Below are positions 53,760-63,036 of a DNA stretch of 64,000 nucleotides, piece after piece. Both the position numbers and the translations under genes were made by a program. The notes under the pieces were generated by a model. That model was not told the DNA's origin. It saw nothing but the letters and a program-made list of their open reading frames with translations, and did not search any database. Each line of letters starts with the position of its first letter. Within the stretch, counting starts at the first letter, position 1. The DNA comes from Paenibacillus sp. Marseille-Q4541 (lineage in GTDB: Bacteria > Bacillota > Bacilli > Paenibacillales > Paenibacillaceae), in assembly GCF_018310695.1 (NCBI RefSeq), contig NZ_JAGXCY010000002.1, positions 124,001 through 188,000 on the forward strand, given 5' to 3'.

Positions 53760-56700
53760 TCAAGCTCCTGCCCAAACATCCTTAGCATATTTACCATTTG
53801 ATTCGAGTTCAGATAACCATGAAATCGCATCTTCTTCGCTTACACCATGTTTGTTCTGATAAGCTGTTATCAGCGTTTGTTCCACATCCGGCGCCATTCT
53901 CGTACCGTCACCGCAAATGTACATCTTAGCTCCTTGTTCCAGCAGACCAAGCAGTAACTCCCCATCTTGTTTCATCAGATGTTGAACATAACATTTATCC
54001 TGACCGTTCACTCTTGAGAAAGCGGTATGAAGCTGGACAAGTCCATCTTGTTCCGCAGCTACTAACTCTTCTTTATACAGATAGTCATGTTCCGGATTTC
54101 GACATCCAAAGTACAGATGGGCTTCGCTTAAGTTTGCGTTTTGCTGTTGTAATACTCTTCTGGCCTGAATGAAACCACGGAATGGAGCAACCCCGGTACC
54201 CGGTCCAATCATAATAATAGGAGTCTCGGTCTCCTCAGGAAGATGGAATCCCGATTCTGGAGTCCGAACAAACAGGAAGACTGCTTCGCCTGTTTTCAGT
54301 CCTTCCAGGTAGTTAGAAGCGATCCCCTTATACTCACCTTGACCACTCCATGCAGCATCCCTTACTACACTCACCGTAATACTAACAGTATCAGCACTCA
54401 CCTTAGGTGAACTTGATATCGAATAGTATCTTGGTTTCAATGCAGGCAATAGTTCCATGAAACGTTCAAATGACAGTTCACAAGCTTCATACTTTTCTAA
54501 CAGATCTAGCATCGTAATTCGTTTCCCTCTGATTTCCGTCTGATAAATATCATCTTCGAGCATAGCTGTCAGTTCTTTCGCATGAGGAGGACATACGGTA
54601 TGCGCTGCAAGCTCGCGAATCTGAGCACGGGTTGCAGGTTCTTGAAGCTCCACACTTCGTGATAACAGATCGTCAAGACGAACCGGAGTTCCTACTGGCA
54701 AATGAGCACTGCTTCTTCCGCTGGCAGATAGAACAAGGTGACTGCTTCCTTGCAGAGCAAACCGTTTCAGCACTCGCTGTACCAGAACATCAGGATTAAC
54801 AGGTAAAATGCCCAGATGGTCTCCTTCCTGATAAGTCACACCTTCTGGCAATGCAATCTCAATATGCTGCGTTATTCTACCGCTATCTGCATTTTGCAAA
54901 TTCAGACTGCCTACTACACGCCCTAGATCTGCATGGTATGTCTCTACCAAAGGTACAGCGGCTACTCCGCTGACATACTTCACTTTTAGACTGCTGCCTT
55001 TCTTCTTGTTGCTTTCTTCGAGTTTAAGATCAAGTGCTTGCATCAGATCTGGCCACAATCCTTCTGTCCAGTCATCCACTTCCTGTTCGAAATCACCACT
55101 CGCATCACTTTCACCCCTGCTTAGAAGACGAGTTGCCCCTTTTGACTTAAGTGTTTCATCAATCAATCTTGGAATACGTTGATAAGTACTGGCCCAGTTG
55201 TGATCCCCACAGCCGAATACAGCATAACGAACCCCTTCCATCTCAGACGGTTCAGCTGACTCAATCCACTCGATGAACGATTTGGCATTAGAAGGTGGCT
55301 GACCATTGTAGGAAGCAGAGACGATAATTACGACACCCTCTTTAGGCAGTTGGCCTGCGTAATCATCCATTGGAGCAACATTGCTGTCAAACCCTTGATA
55401 TTTGGCATGATCGGCAACTTCACGAGCGATCCCTTCCGCGGTACCGAGGTTTGATCCATACAGTACAAGCATAGGCGTATGATGAGCATTCTCCGGCAAA
55501 GATTCGGTTTCCACCGTTTCCAAATTGTCGTCTTGAGCGATAGATGCCGTAGCCCCTGGGATCATAAGAGCGGCGTTGTTCCCTCTACTGCGAACCTTCA
55601 CATGGAAATCTTCCGGTTTCAAAGTTAAAGTTTCTTTGACTTTAAGCTCATAATTGCCATCATCTATAAGTTCGAAATGTTTCACAACCATACCGAGTAC
55701 GAGCGTAGCTTCCTGAAGGGCAAACTGCTGTCCAATACAGGCTCTTTGGCCATTACCGAAAGGTTTATAAGCATCGTGCGGCACCTTGCTCGGGTCAGCG
55801 AATCGTTCCGGCTTGAATTCCTCTGCATCGTCTCCCCATACTCGGGTATCCCGGTGCAACTTAGGAATGAGAACTGTTACACTATCGCCCTTTTTCATAG
55901 GATACTTACCACCTATTTGGGTCTCCTCTTTCGCATACAAGGAAAAAGCAGGAGCAGTTGGCCACAGTCGCAGCGCTTCATTCAGCACCATCCGAGTATA
56001 CTTCAGATCCCTGACCTGATTGTACGTTGGTACCGGGTCTTTCAGTACCCGGTCTACTTCCTCAACTACCTTTTTCAATTTGTCTGGATTTTTTATCAGG
56101 TAATAGATTGCAAAAGACAGGAGACCACTTGTCGTCTCATGGCCCGCAATGAGGAAAGTAATAATCTGGTAGCGGATATTTTCAGAATCCAGACCTTCCC
56201 CAGTCTCGGGGTCTACCCCTTCTAACATATAGGACAGTAAGTCGCCACTATTGCCACTGCCATGTTCCTTTCGCTCCTTAATCAGATTATCTACCAGGTT
56301 AAACATGAACTCCGTGTCTTCTTGGAATTGCTTCTTCTTCTTGACCATAAACATTTCCTGAATACCGAGCCTGTGAAGCTGACTCATCCCTTCGTCCAAT
56401 GCACGAACCATACTATCGATAAAAGGATGATTGTCTTCTCTATAAAAACTATTAAATCGGTATTCAAAACCGCACAGACCGATCGTATCGAGTGTAAGTC
56501 TTGTCATGTCACCCGGGACATCGACGGTTTCATCCGGATTTAATCTTGCCCATTTCTGAATCAGCTGAAAAGCAATATCAAGCATCTTGGTGTGGTACCC
56601 TTGCATCGCCCGTTGACTGAAACTGGACAGCAAAATATTATGCGCTTTTTTCCAGTTCGGTTCGTACGTTCCGCTCGTAAACAAGCCATCTCCAGCAAAA

Positions 56701-56948
56701 GGACGTACATTTTGTAGTGGAGCCCATATTCTTTTGTCAAAACGTTTCTCGTCACTTGCATCCTTTACGAATTCATGACCTGATATATACAGCTCCTTGC
56801 GCCCAGCAGGATATTGAATTTGAAAGATGGGACCATACTCTTCTGCAATTTTGGATAGTGATTGTATAGGCGCATTTCCATCGATGAGAGGTAGATTCCC
56901 CAAAGGTCCATATGTTTTGGGTTGTGGTATTTGAACAGATTCTGTCAT
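53760..56948 (-). CDS. Bifunctional cytochrome P450/NADPH-P450 reductase (CYP102 family)
   Basis: A self-sufficient 1062-residue soluble fatty-acid hydroxylase of the P450-BM3/CypD/CypE type. The P450 part has AGHETT (268-273), [15 protein letters not shown] with heme Cys404, and BM3-like substrate residues: Phe90 in GLF (BM3 Phe87) and Arg50/Tyr54 (BM3 Arg47/Tyr51). The reductase part starts near 490 with the FMN loop [17 protein letters not shown], then FAD ([10 protein letters not shown]), NADPH ([15 protein letters not shown]) and the C-terminal DVWAGA. Length matches the family (~1050). GGAGGG precedes the ATG. A TetR-type palindrome covers the promoter, but no regulator gene is adjacent, unlike B. 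megaterium or B. subtilis where it precedes the P450 gene. Confidence 0.95.
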   Translation of the reverse strand: MTESVQIPQPKTYGPLGNLPLIDGNAPIQSLSKIAEEYGPIFQIQYPAGRKELYISGHEFVKDASDEKRFDKRIWAPLQNVRPFAGDGLFTSGTYEPNWKKAHNILLSSFSQRAMQGYHTKMLDIAFQLIQKWARLNPDETVDVPGDMTRLTLDTIGLCGFEYRFNSFYREDNHPFIDSMVRALDEGMSQLHRLGIQEMFMVKKKKQFQEDTEFMFNLVDNLIKERKEHGSGNSGDLLSYMLEGVDPETGEGLDSENIRYQIITFLIAGHETTSGLLSFAIYYLIKNPDKLKKVVEEVDRVLKDPVPTYNQVRDLKYTRMVLNEALRLWPTAPAFSLYAKEETQIGGKYPMKKGDSVTVLIPKLHRDTRVWGDDAEEFKPERFADPSKVPHDAYKPFGNGQRACIGQQFALQEATLVLGMVVKHFELIDDGNYELKVKETLTLKPEDFHVKVRSRGNNAALMIPGATASIAQDDNLETVETESLPENAHHTPMLVLYGSNLGTAEGIAREVADHAKYQGFDSNVAPMDDYAGQLPKEGVVIIVSASYNGQPPSNAKSFIEWIESAEPSEMEGVRYAVFGCGDHNWASTYQRIPRLIDETLKSKGATRLLSRGESDASGDFEQEVDDWTEGLWPDLMQALDLKLEESNKKKGSSLKVKYVSGVAAVPLVETYHADLGRVVGSLNLQNADSGRITQHIEIALPEGVTYQEGDHLGILPVNPDVLVQRVLKRFALQGSSHLVLSASGRSSAHLPVGTPVRLDDLLSRSVELQEPATRAQIRELAAHTVCPPHAKELTAMLEDDIYQTEIRGKRITMLDLLEKYEACELSFERFMELLPALKPRYYSISSSPKVSADTVSITVSVVRDAAWSGQGEYKGIASNYLEGLKTGEAVFLFVRTPESGFHLPEETETPIIMIGPGTGVAPFRGFIQARRVLQQQNANLSEAHLYFGCRNPEHDYLYKEELVAAEQDGLVQLHTAFSRVNGQDKCYVQHLMKQDGELLLGLLEQGAKMYICGDGTRMAPDVEQTLITAYQNKHGVSEEDAISWLSELESNGKYAKDVWAGA

Positions 56949-57004
56949 TTTGTTTCCCTCCGTTATCCTATATTTCTGTTTATTTTCACTTCAACAGAAC
57001 TGAC

Positions 57005-57027
57005 TGACCATTATAGTAAAACGGTCA
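57005..57027 (-). promoter_or_regulatory. CYP102 promoter with TetR-type operator candidate
   Basis: TGACC (57005-57009) and GGTCA (57023-57027) form an inverted repeat around a minus-strand -10 hexamer TATAAT; a -35-like TTTACA lies 18 bp upstream of it. This is where FatR/Bm3R1-like repressors act on CYP102 genes in other species. The rest of the 340-bp intergenic region (56949-57288) holds only the terminator at 57236-57279 and no gene. Confidence 0.55.
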
Positions 57028-57235
57028 TTTTATTGTAAAAAAAAGCGGATCTGATTTTTTCATCTCTCCTACTGATTACACTACCACGATGTTAATTTGG
57101 CACACAACAGGTACAAGGTCATGATTCATTCCGACAAATGATCCATATTTTTTTCTGAAAATAATCACTTTTCTATCCTCATCCTGGTACTTTTATCACA
57201 TCATATTACCATTTCATCCTCTTGATAAATAAAAA

Positions 57236-57279
57236 AAGTGAAGAAACCTCTCTCATTTTGTGATCAGAGGCCTTCACTT
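57236..57279 (-). terminator. Terminator of the rha-lut run
   Basis: AAGTGAAG pairs with CTTCACTT, with inner CCTCT/AGAGG pairing; on the minus strand it is followed by TTTTTTTATT. It lies 10 bp after lutC. Confidence 0.87.
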
Positions 57280-57288
57280 GATTCTGGT

Positions 57289-58014
57289 TTATCCTACAAT
57301 AATGGCGTATACAATCCCGGGTCCGTGAACTCCGATGGTCAAATCATTCTCTATATCAGAAGAACGGCTTGGTCCCGATATAAAATGAACACCTGCCGGT
57401 AAATTCTCTCTTCCCTGTTCATCAAGTTCGGTAAGAAGTTCGCCAAGTCTCGTTCGAATACGCTCTTTTGGAACGATGAGAAATAGGACCGTAGGTAATA
57501 AACTAACGGATCTACCCTTCTCCTTGGCCGACTTTACCATTATTGAACCGGTATAAGCTGCGACTCCGTCGGCAACAACGATCCCGATGTCCGCTTCCGC
57601 AGCCGCAAGTTTCTCGTTCGTCCCATCCTCCGTGTTCCAAACGCTTACCTTAGCATAAGGAATTGAATCTTCCAGCTTTAAGGCTCTCAGCTCTTCCTGA
57701 TCTTGAAGGATAACCCTTTTTGGCTCAAGCTCTTCTGCTTTTTCCTCGATCCATGCGAGCAATTCCTGTTCATTACGAACGCAGGCGACATATCCGCCCA
57801 CACTTTTAAAATGCACAGAAAATTGTTCTACACGCTTCTCAAGATCCCAATCGGTCTCATTCCAAAAATCTGGCGATCCTTGAAACGGTCTAATCGGCTT
57901 GTCTGTAACAAGTGGTCTTTGCAGTCTAGAGGCAATTCGTCCCATAAAGACATCCTGCCTGCTGCGTGACTCTTGTTCAAGTTCCGTTAGCCACGCTTCA
58001 TTCGGTCTATTCAT
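57289..58014 (-). CDS. lutC: L-lactate utilisation protein LutC
   Basis: A 241-residue LUD-domain protein, the third component of the LutABC iron-sulfur L-lactate oxidase that converts L-lactate to pyruvate. The start is the ATG at 58014, overlapping the end of lutB, with GGGGG upstream; the longer frame to 58149 lies wholly inside lutB. Family features: RSRQDVFMGRIASRL near the N-terminus, ADIGIVVADGVAAYTGSIMV and GPSRSSDIENDLTIGVHGPG near the end. It is the last gene of the unit, followed by a terminator. Confidence 0.92.
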   Translation of the reverse strand: MNRPNEAWLTELEQESRSRQDVFMGRIASRLQRPLVTDKPIRPFQGSPDFWNETDWDLEKRVEQFSVHFKSVGGYVACVRNEQELLAWIEEKAEELEPKRVILQDQEELRALKLEDSIPYAKVSVWNTEDGTNEKLAAAEADIGIVVADGVAAYTGSIMVKSAKEKGRSVSLLPTVLFLIVPKERIRTRLGELLTELDEQGRENLPAGVHFISGPSRSSDIENDLTIGVHGPGIVYAIIVG

Positions 58015-59518
58015 GAGATGCGCCCCCTTGTTGTCTGCGGTCCAGCATGGTTTGCATTCGTTCTCGGACAGCGGAGTCCATTTCCAGGTGCTCTGTCCGA
58101 ATTTCGGACTCGAGTGTACTCCATGTCTGTCTGAAAGATTGCTTCGCAAGTGATGGAGTTACTCTATATCTGTTCCAGCCCTTCAGCGGGCCAACCTTTA
58201 TCGATATTTCACCATTTTTCACGATCAGTTTTTGACCGATTTGCCCCATTTTTATTGCCGTACCAAAACGACCTGCCTTGGCAACTACCGTTCCAAATGC
58301 TTTCATGCCCGCAGTTTCTGCCTTATTTCCATAACCCTGTTCTACCTTTCGTCTACGGAGAGAAACAAGCATCTCATGTAACGGAATCTTCACAGGGCAG
58401 GCCTCATAACAGGCACCACATAAACTAGAGGCACTGGCGATGTCATCCCACTCCGCCACATTTTTATTCAGTGCAGGTGTGAGAACAGCTCCAATCGGTC
58501 CACTGTAAGTGCTTCCGTAAGCATGGCCTCCGATATGTCGATAGACCGGGCAAGCATTAAGACAGGCACCGCAGCGGATACAATTCAACAGTTCTTGAAA
58601 CTCAGGATCGCCAAGTTGTAAGGAGCGGCCGTTGTCCACGATAATGATATGCATCTGCTCCGGTCCATCGGCATCTTCTGTTCGTTTTGGACCTGTAATT
58701 CCAGACATGTACATCGTCATGCGTTGACCTGTTGCCGATCTTGGCAAGAGCGTAGCCATGACCTCAAGATCAGCCCAAGACGGTATGATTCGCTCCATAC
58801 CCATAAGCGTAATCTGTGTACGCGGGAGGGTACTTACCATACGGGCATTGCCTTCGTTTTCGAAGAGGACCATGGACCCTGTTTCTGCTATCGCAAAATT
58901 ACAACCCGTCATTCCGATATCCGCATCAAGAAACCGTTCTCGTAGTTTTTTACGGACAAACCCGGCAAGGATCGTTGTATCCGGCGCCAGCGTTTCTCCA
59001 GCCACTTCTGATAGAAGTTCCGCAATCTGATATCGGTTTTTATGAATAGCCGGGATAACGATATGGGATGGCATCTCGCCTGCAAGCTGAATAATATACT
59101 CACCGAGATCCGTTTCAATGGCTTCAATTCCCGCCTTTTCCAGCGCATGATTCAGATGTAGTTCCTCTGAGACCATGGATTTCGATTTCACGACAGACTT
59201 TGCACCTCGGTGTTCGGCAATCTTCAGAGCAATTTTCACAGCTTCCTCACCTGTATCTGCAAAATGGACATGGACACCGTTTGCTCTCGCATTCTCTGTA
59301 AATAGATTCAGATAATAGTCCAGATGGGCTATCGTATGAAGACGAATCTGTCTTCCTCGCTCCCTCCATTCTTCCCATCTACCATGCTCTTCCGCTGCCA
59401 GCTTTTTGCCTCCACGAAGTCTTTCTGTCGTAAACTTGACTGCTCTACGCAAAAATTCATCATGTAACGCGATTTCAGCTCGTTCTCTTACGGCATGTTT
59501 TCCCACTCCTGTACTCAT
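58007..59518 (-). CDS. lutB: L-lactate utilisation iron-sulfur protein LutB
   Basis: A 503-residue protein with an N-terminal LUD domain (VHFADTGEEAVKIALKIAEHRGA, GMTGCNFAIAETGSMVLFENEGNARM) and two 4Fe-4S motifs near the middle: CIRCGACLNACPVY and CGACYEACPVKI. It carries electrons in the oxidation of L-lactate. ATG overlaps the lutA stop and its own end overlaps lutC, showing translational coupling. Length is in the usual range (470-500), with a slightly extended basic C-terminus. Confidence 0.95.
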   Translation of the reverse strand: MSTGVGKHAVRERAEIALHDEFLRRAVKFTTERLRGGKKLAAEEHGRWEEWRERGRQIRLHTIAHLDYYLNLFTENARANGVHVHFADTGEEAVKIALKIAEHRGAKSVVKSKSMVSEELHLNHALEKAGIEAIETDLGEYIIQLAGEMPSHIVIPAIHKNRYQIAELLSEVAGETLAPDTTILAGFVRKKLRERFLDADIGMTGCNFAIAETGSMVLFENEGNARMVSTLPRTQITLMGMERIIPSWADLEVMATLLPRSATGQRMTMYMSGITGPKRTEDADGPEQMHIIIVDNGRSLQLGDPEFQELLNCIRCGACLNACPVYRHIGGHAYGSTYSGPIGAVLTPALNKNVAEWDDIASASSLCGACYEACPVKIPLHEMLVSLRRRKVEQGYGNKAETAGMKAFGTVVAKAGRFGTAIKMGQIGQKLIVKNGEISIKVGPLKGWNRYRVTPSLAKQSFRQTWSTLESEIRTEHLEMDSAVRERMQTMLDRRQQGGASHE

Positions 59519-60243
59519 GAAGACTTCACCCCTTCATATAGCAGTTCAGCAAGGTGCATCACGCGCACCGGCTTATTTTTGAAGCGAAGCTGACCGGCAA
59601 TATTCATGAGACATGCCATATCCAGACCAACAAGAACTTCGGCTTCGGTTTCGGCGATATGTTCTGCTTTTTCGGTCACCATTGCACCTGATATATCTGC
59701 CATTTTCACCGCAAAGGTTCCACCAAAACCGCAGCAATCTTCGGCAAAAGGAAGGGGAACAAATTCGATGTCCTGGACTTCCGCGAGGAGCGCCATTGGC
59801 TCTTCTTTCACTCCAAGCAAACGACTGCCATGGCAAGAAGGATGATAGGTGACTTTATGAGGGAAACGCGCCCCTATATCCGTGATTCCCATTACCTTTA
59901 CAAGAAATTGGGTAAATTCAAAAGTTTTTGCTTCGAGACGTCTTGCTTGTTCTGCAAGCACAGGATCATCTTTGAACAAATCTGCATAATGATGAATCAT
60001 ATAAGTACACGAACCAGAGGGAGATACGACAAAATCACTGTCTTCAAAAGCTTCAAGAATGGTTCTCGCTGCCGTTCTGGCTTCTTCAAAGTACCCGCTA
60101 TTATAAGCCGGCTGACCACAGCAAGTTTGCACTTTTGGAAAATGAAGCGTAACACCGTATCTAGCCAAAATACGAACCATTGCTTCTCCCACACTAGGAT
60201 AGATCGCATCACTTAAACAAGTAATAAACAAGGAGACTTTCAT
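59515..60243 (-). CDS. lutA: L-lactate utilisation protein LutA (CCG-domain subunit)
   Basis: A 242-residue protein with two cysteine-rich CCG domains: TCCGQPAYNSGYFEEA in the first and EDCCGFGGTFAVKM in the second, as in heterodisulfide-reductase-like subunits. It should form the catalytic Fe-S part of LutABC. It starts 46 bp after the rhamnulokinase gene on the same strand and is probably transcribed with the rhamnose genes; no lutR-type regulator or lutP permease is present. Confidence 0.95.
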   Translation of the reverse strand: MKVSLFITCLSDAIYPSVGEAMVRILARYGVTLHFPKVQTCCGQPAYNSGYFEEARTAARTILEAFEDSDFVVSPSGSCTYMIHHYADLFKDDPVLAEQARRLEAKTFEFTQFLVKVMGITDIGARFPHKVTYHPSCHGSRLLGVKEEPMALLAEVQDIEFVPLPFAEDCCGFGGTFAVKMADISGAMVTEKAEHIAETEAEVLVGLDMACLMNIAGQLRFKNKPVRVMHLAELLYEGVKSS

Positions 60244-60289
60244 CAGCTTACACCTCTTATCTAAACAAACTCATCTTATTCTTTAGCGG

Positions 60290-61768
60290 TTAAACATATG
60301 CAGCAAGATTTGTATACTTTACATAGCGGAGATAAGCTTCTTTCCACGCTTCTGAACCCTCTGGTTCATACGTAAGTACAGGAAATGATTCCTTGATGGC
60401 CTTTCTAGCTTCTGTTAATGAACTGAAAACGCCTTCATGAATCCATTGTACAATCACATTCCCAATCGCACTTGCTTCCACGGGTCCTGCGTAAACAGGC
60501 TTTCCAATCGCATTTGCGGTCCAAGCACATAGGAGGCGATTATGAATTCCTCCACCGACCATATGAAGTCCACTGAATGAATGTCCAGATACCTGTTCCG
60601 TCAGTTCAAACACATATCGATACTTTAATGTCAGGCTTTCCAAAATACATCTGATGATCTCTCCTTGTGTTTCCGGTGAACGTTGATTGGTTTGCTTACA
60701 ATATTCCCGTATTCTTGAGGTCATGTTACCCGCAGGAAGAAACAAGGAATCATCTGGATCAATAAAATGCTGAAAAGGAGTAGCTTGTTCAGCAAGGCCG
60801 AGAAGTTTATTGTAGTTAACATTCAGACCTTCCTGCTCCCACTCTCTTATCGTTTCTTGAAAAATCCACAATCCCATAATATTTTTCAGCAAACGATAAG
60901 TATGGTCTACGCCGCCTTCATTCGTGAAATTACTTGCCAAAGTCTTTTCATTCATGACCGGAGCATCTACTTCCGTGCCCATGAGCGACCATGTGCCGCA
61001 GCTTAAATAAGCAAAAGGACCTTCGTTTGCCGGAACAGCCGCAATCGCAGAACCGGTATCGTGCTCTGCTACAGCGATAAAAGGAACAGAGGAAATTCCG
61101 AGCTCTTTCGTAACAGCGGTTCTGAGCATCCCTACTTCTGTGCCCGGAGCTACTATCGAACCGAACCACTCCTCCGGAATCCCTACTTGATGAATCAATT
61201 CTCTGTCCCAATCATTCGTAACCGGATTAAATAACTGGGTCGTAGTTGCGTTTGTAAATTCATGCTGTTTTTCACCTGTCAGAAAAAAACGAAGCAAATC
61301 AGGTATCATCAGGAGATGTGCCCCTTCTCTCATCAAGTACGAATCCCGTTTCTTTAGTGCTGCCAGTTGGTAAATTGTATTGAACGGTAGAAACTGAATC
61401 CCTGTTTTCCGGAAAATCGTTTCTGCAGGTATCTTTGTCAGTACCTCTTCCATTACACCGCTTGTATGCGGATCACGGTAGTGGTAGGGGTTACCTAGAA
61501 GCTCTCCATCCTTGCCAACGATACCAAAATCGACTGCCCAGGAGTCAATACCAACACTGCGCACCGTTTCTCCTTCCTGCTTCGCTTTCAGTAGTCCTTG
61601 CTTCATTTCATGAAGAATTCTCAGGATATCCCAATGCATTCGCTCCCCGGCGAATACCGGGTTGTTACTGAATCGATGTACCTCTCTAATCTCGATACGG
61701 GAGTTGTGGAGCAGTCCGAGGACTGCTCTCCCGCTGCTGGCTCCCAAATCGTACGCCAGGACACTCAC
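60290..61768 (-). CDS. rhaB: Rhamnulokinase
   Basis: A 492-residue FGGY-family kinase phosphorylating L-rhamnulose at O-1 with ATP. N-terminal AYDLGASSGRAVLG (phosphate loop), WAVDFGIVGKDGELLGNPYHYRD, and the ATP-side motifs SCGTWSLMGTE and GLHMVGGGIHNRLLCAWTANAIGKPVYAGPVEASAIGN are characteristic of RhaB. GTG start with AAGGAGGGG, overlapping the rhaI stop by four bases. The position between rhaI and lutA fits a rhamnose catabolic operon. Confidence 0.95.
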   Translation of the reverse strand: MSVLAYDLGASSGRAVLGLLHNSRIEIREVHRFSNNPVFAGERMHWDILRILHEMKQGLLKAKQEGETVRSVGIDSWAVDFGIVGKDGELLGNPYHYRDPHTSGVMEEVLTKIPAETIFRKTGIQFLPFNTIYQLAALKKRDSYLMREGAHLLMIPDLLRFFLTGEKQHEFTNATTTQLFNPVTNDWDRELIHQVGIPEEWFGSIVAPGTEVGMLRTAVTKELGISSVPFIAVAEHDTGSAIAAVPANEGPFAYLSCGTWSLMGTEVDAPVMNEKTLASNFTNEGGVDHTYRLLKNIMGLWIFQETIREWEQEGLNVNYNKLLGLAEQATPFQHFIDPDDSLFLPAGNMTSRIREYCKQTNQRSPETQGEIIRCILESLTLKYRYVFELTEQVSGHSFSGLHMVGGGIHNRLLCAWTANAIGKPVYAGPVEASAIGNVIVQWIHEGVFSSLTEARKAIKESFPVLTYEPEGSEAWKEAYLRYVKYTNLAAYV

Positions 61769-62985
61769 CAGCTCGCCCCTCCTTTTCCACGCACCGCAAT
61801 TTCAGCAGTATAACGGCTGCTCAGATAGGCTTCCATTGGATCCACCGGAACCCCTTGTTCTTCCCGCAATACATGAAGTAGTGGAGTAACATCGAATTCA
61901 AATGCTTTCCGTACGGCATTTTCGGCGGCAAGAACATCATTATTTTCCTGTGCAGCTGCTACTTCCTCATGATCAACAAGCAATGCCTTGGCATATTGAG
62001 TTTGTACATTCAGTACAGACCGAATCATCGCAGGGATCTTCTGTTCAATATTATGAGATTGATCGAGCATATAAGCAATGTTGTTTACTCCACTGCGTAT
62101 GCTCTCATCTTCATCCATACTTCCTTGCTGAATCTGATAGAAAATAAGGAAAAGTTCATATGGATTAACAGTCCCTACGATGAGATCGTCATCGGCATAT
62201 TTCCGACTGTTGAAATGAAAACCTCCCAATCTTTTCTCATCCAGAAGGTAGGCAACAATATGCTCAATATTCGCTCCTGGGAGATGGTGCCCGGTGTCGA
62301 CGAGAACTTGTGCCTGATCCCCTAGCTTTAGTGCCATGTTGTACGCCATTCCCCAATCCGCCAAATCGGTATGGTAAAAGCCAGGTTCAAAACATTTGTA
62401 TTCAATCAGCATCCGCATGTCTTTATCAAGAGCACTGTACATCTCTTGTAATGCCTCATACATCCAGCCTTTTCGTTTGCGAATGTCGCCTTGCCCCGGA
62501 TAGTTCGTTCCATCTGCAAACCATAGCGATATATCTTTGGAGCCTGTTTCTTTGGCGATATCGACACACGTAAGCAAATGGTCGGTTGCCATGCGCCGTA
62601 TTCTACGATCGCTATTCGTTACGCTACCAAGCATATATTCGTCAGCCTGAAATAAATTCGGATTGACTGCCCCAATGCGCAGTCCAAGTCCTTCTGCATG
62701 AGAACGAAGTTTACTGTAATCGTCCACTTGATCCCATGGAATATGAATCGCTACGCTCGGTGCAAGCCCAGTAAAGCGATGAACTACCGCAGCATCTTCT
62801 ATCTTTTCAAAAGGATTTCGTGGTACTCCCTCTTTCTGAAATACTTTAAATCGTGTACCTGAATCTCCGTATCCCCAGGAAGGTGTTTCAATTTTCAGCT
62901 CCCCTAGTTTTTTCTTCACGTTTTGAAGATCGATTCCTCGTGCTAACTGTTGCTCTTCAAAAAGAGCATAGGCTTTATCCTTCAT
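61765..62985 (-). CDS. rhaI: L-rhamnose isomerase (RhaI-type)
   Basis: A 406-residue TIM-barrel isomerase converting L-rhamnose to L-rhamnulose. It belongs to the RhaI/Pseudomonas stutzeri-type family rather than the E. coli RhaA type: WGYGDSGTRFKVF near residue 37, VAIHIPWDQVDDY, LWFADGTNYPGQGD, LIEYKCFEPGFYHTDLADWG with a metal-binding Glu, VDTGHHLPGANIEHI, and GGFHFNSRKYADDDL with an Asp ligand pair. It precedes rhaB and follows the rhaEW-like gene. A CCTCC-complement RBS (GGAGG) is located upstream of the ATG. Confidence 0.95.
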   Translation of the reverse strand: MKDKAYALFEEQQLARGIDLQNVKKKLGELKIETPSWGYGDSGTRFKVFQKEGVPRNPFEKIEDAAVVHRFTGLAPSVAIHIPWDQVDDYSKLRSHAEGLGLRIGAVNPNLFQADEYMLGSVTNSDRRIRRMATDHLLTCVDIAKETGSKDISLWFADGTNYPGQGDIRKRKGWMYEALQEMYSALDKDMRMLIEYKCFEPGFYHTDLADWGMAYNMALKLGDQAQVLVDTGHHLPGANIEHIVAYLLDEKRLGGFHFNSRKYADDDLIVGTVNPYELFLIFYQIQQGSMDEDESIRSGVNNIAYMLDQSHNIEQKIPAMIRSVLNVQTQYAKALLVDHEEVAAAQENNDVLAAENAVRKAFEFDVTPLLHVLREEQGVPVDPMEAYLSSRYTAEIAVRGKGGASW

Positions 62986-63036
62986 ATCAGACCCCTCCTC
63001 CGAATAAAAAGCGCAATCAAATGTTAAATCAATAGT

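Noticed and set aside
58015..58149. Extended lutC start
   Set aside because: The extension lies entirely within lutB coding sequence in another frame and is not similar to LutC; the overlapping ATG at 58014 has an RBS.
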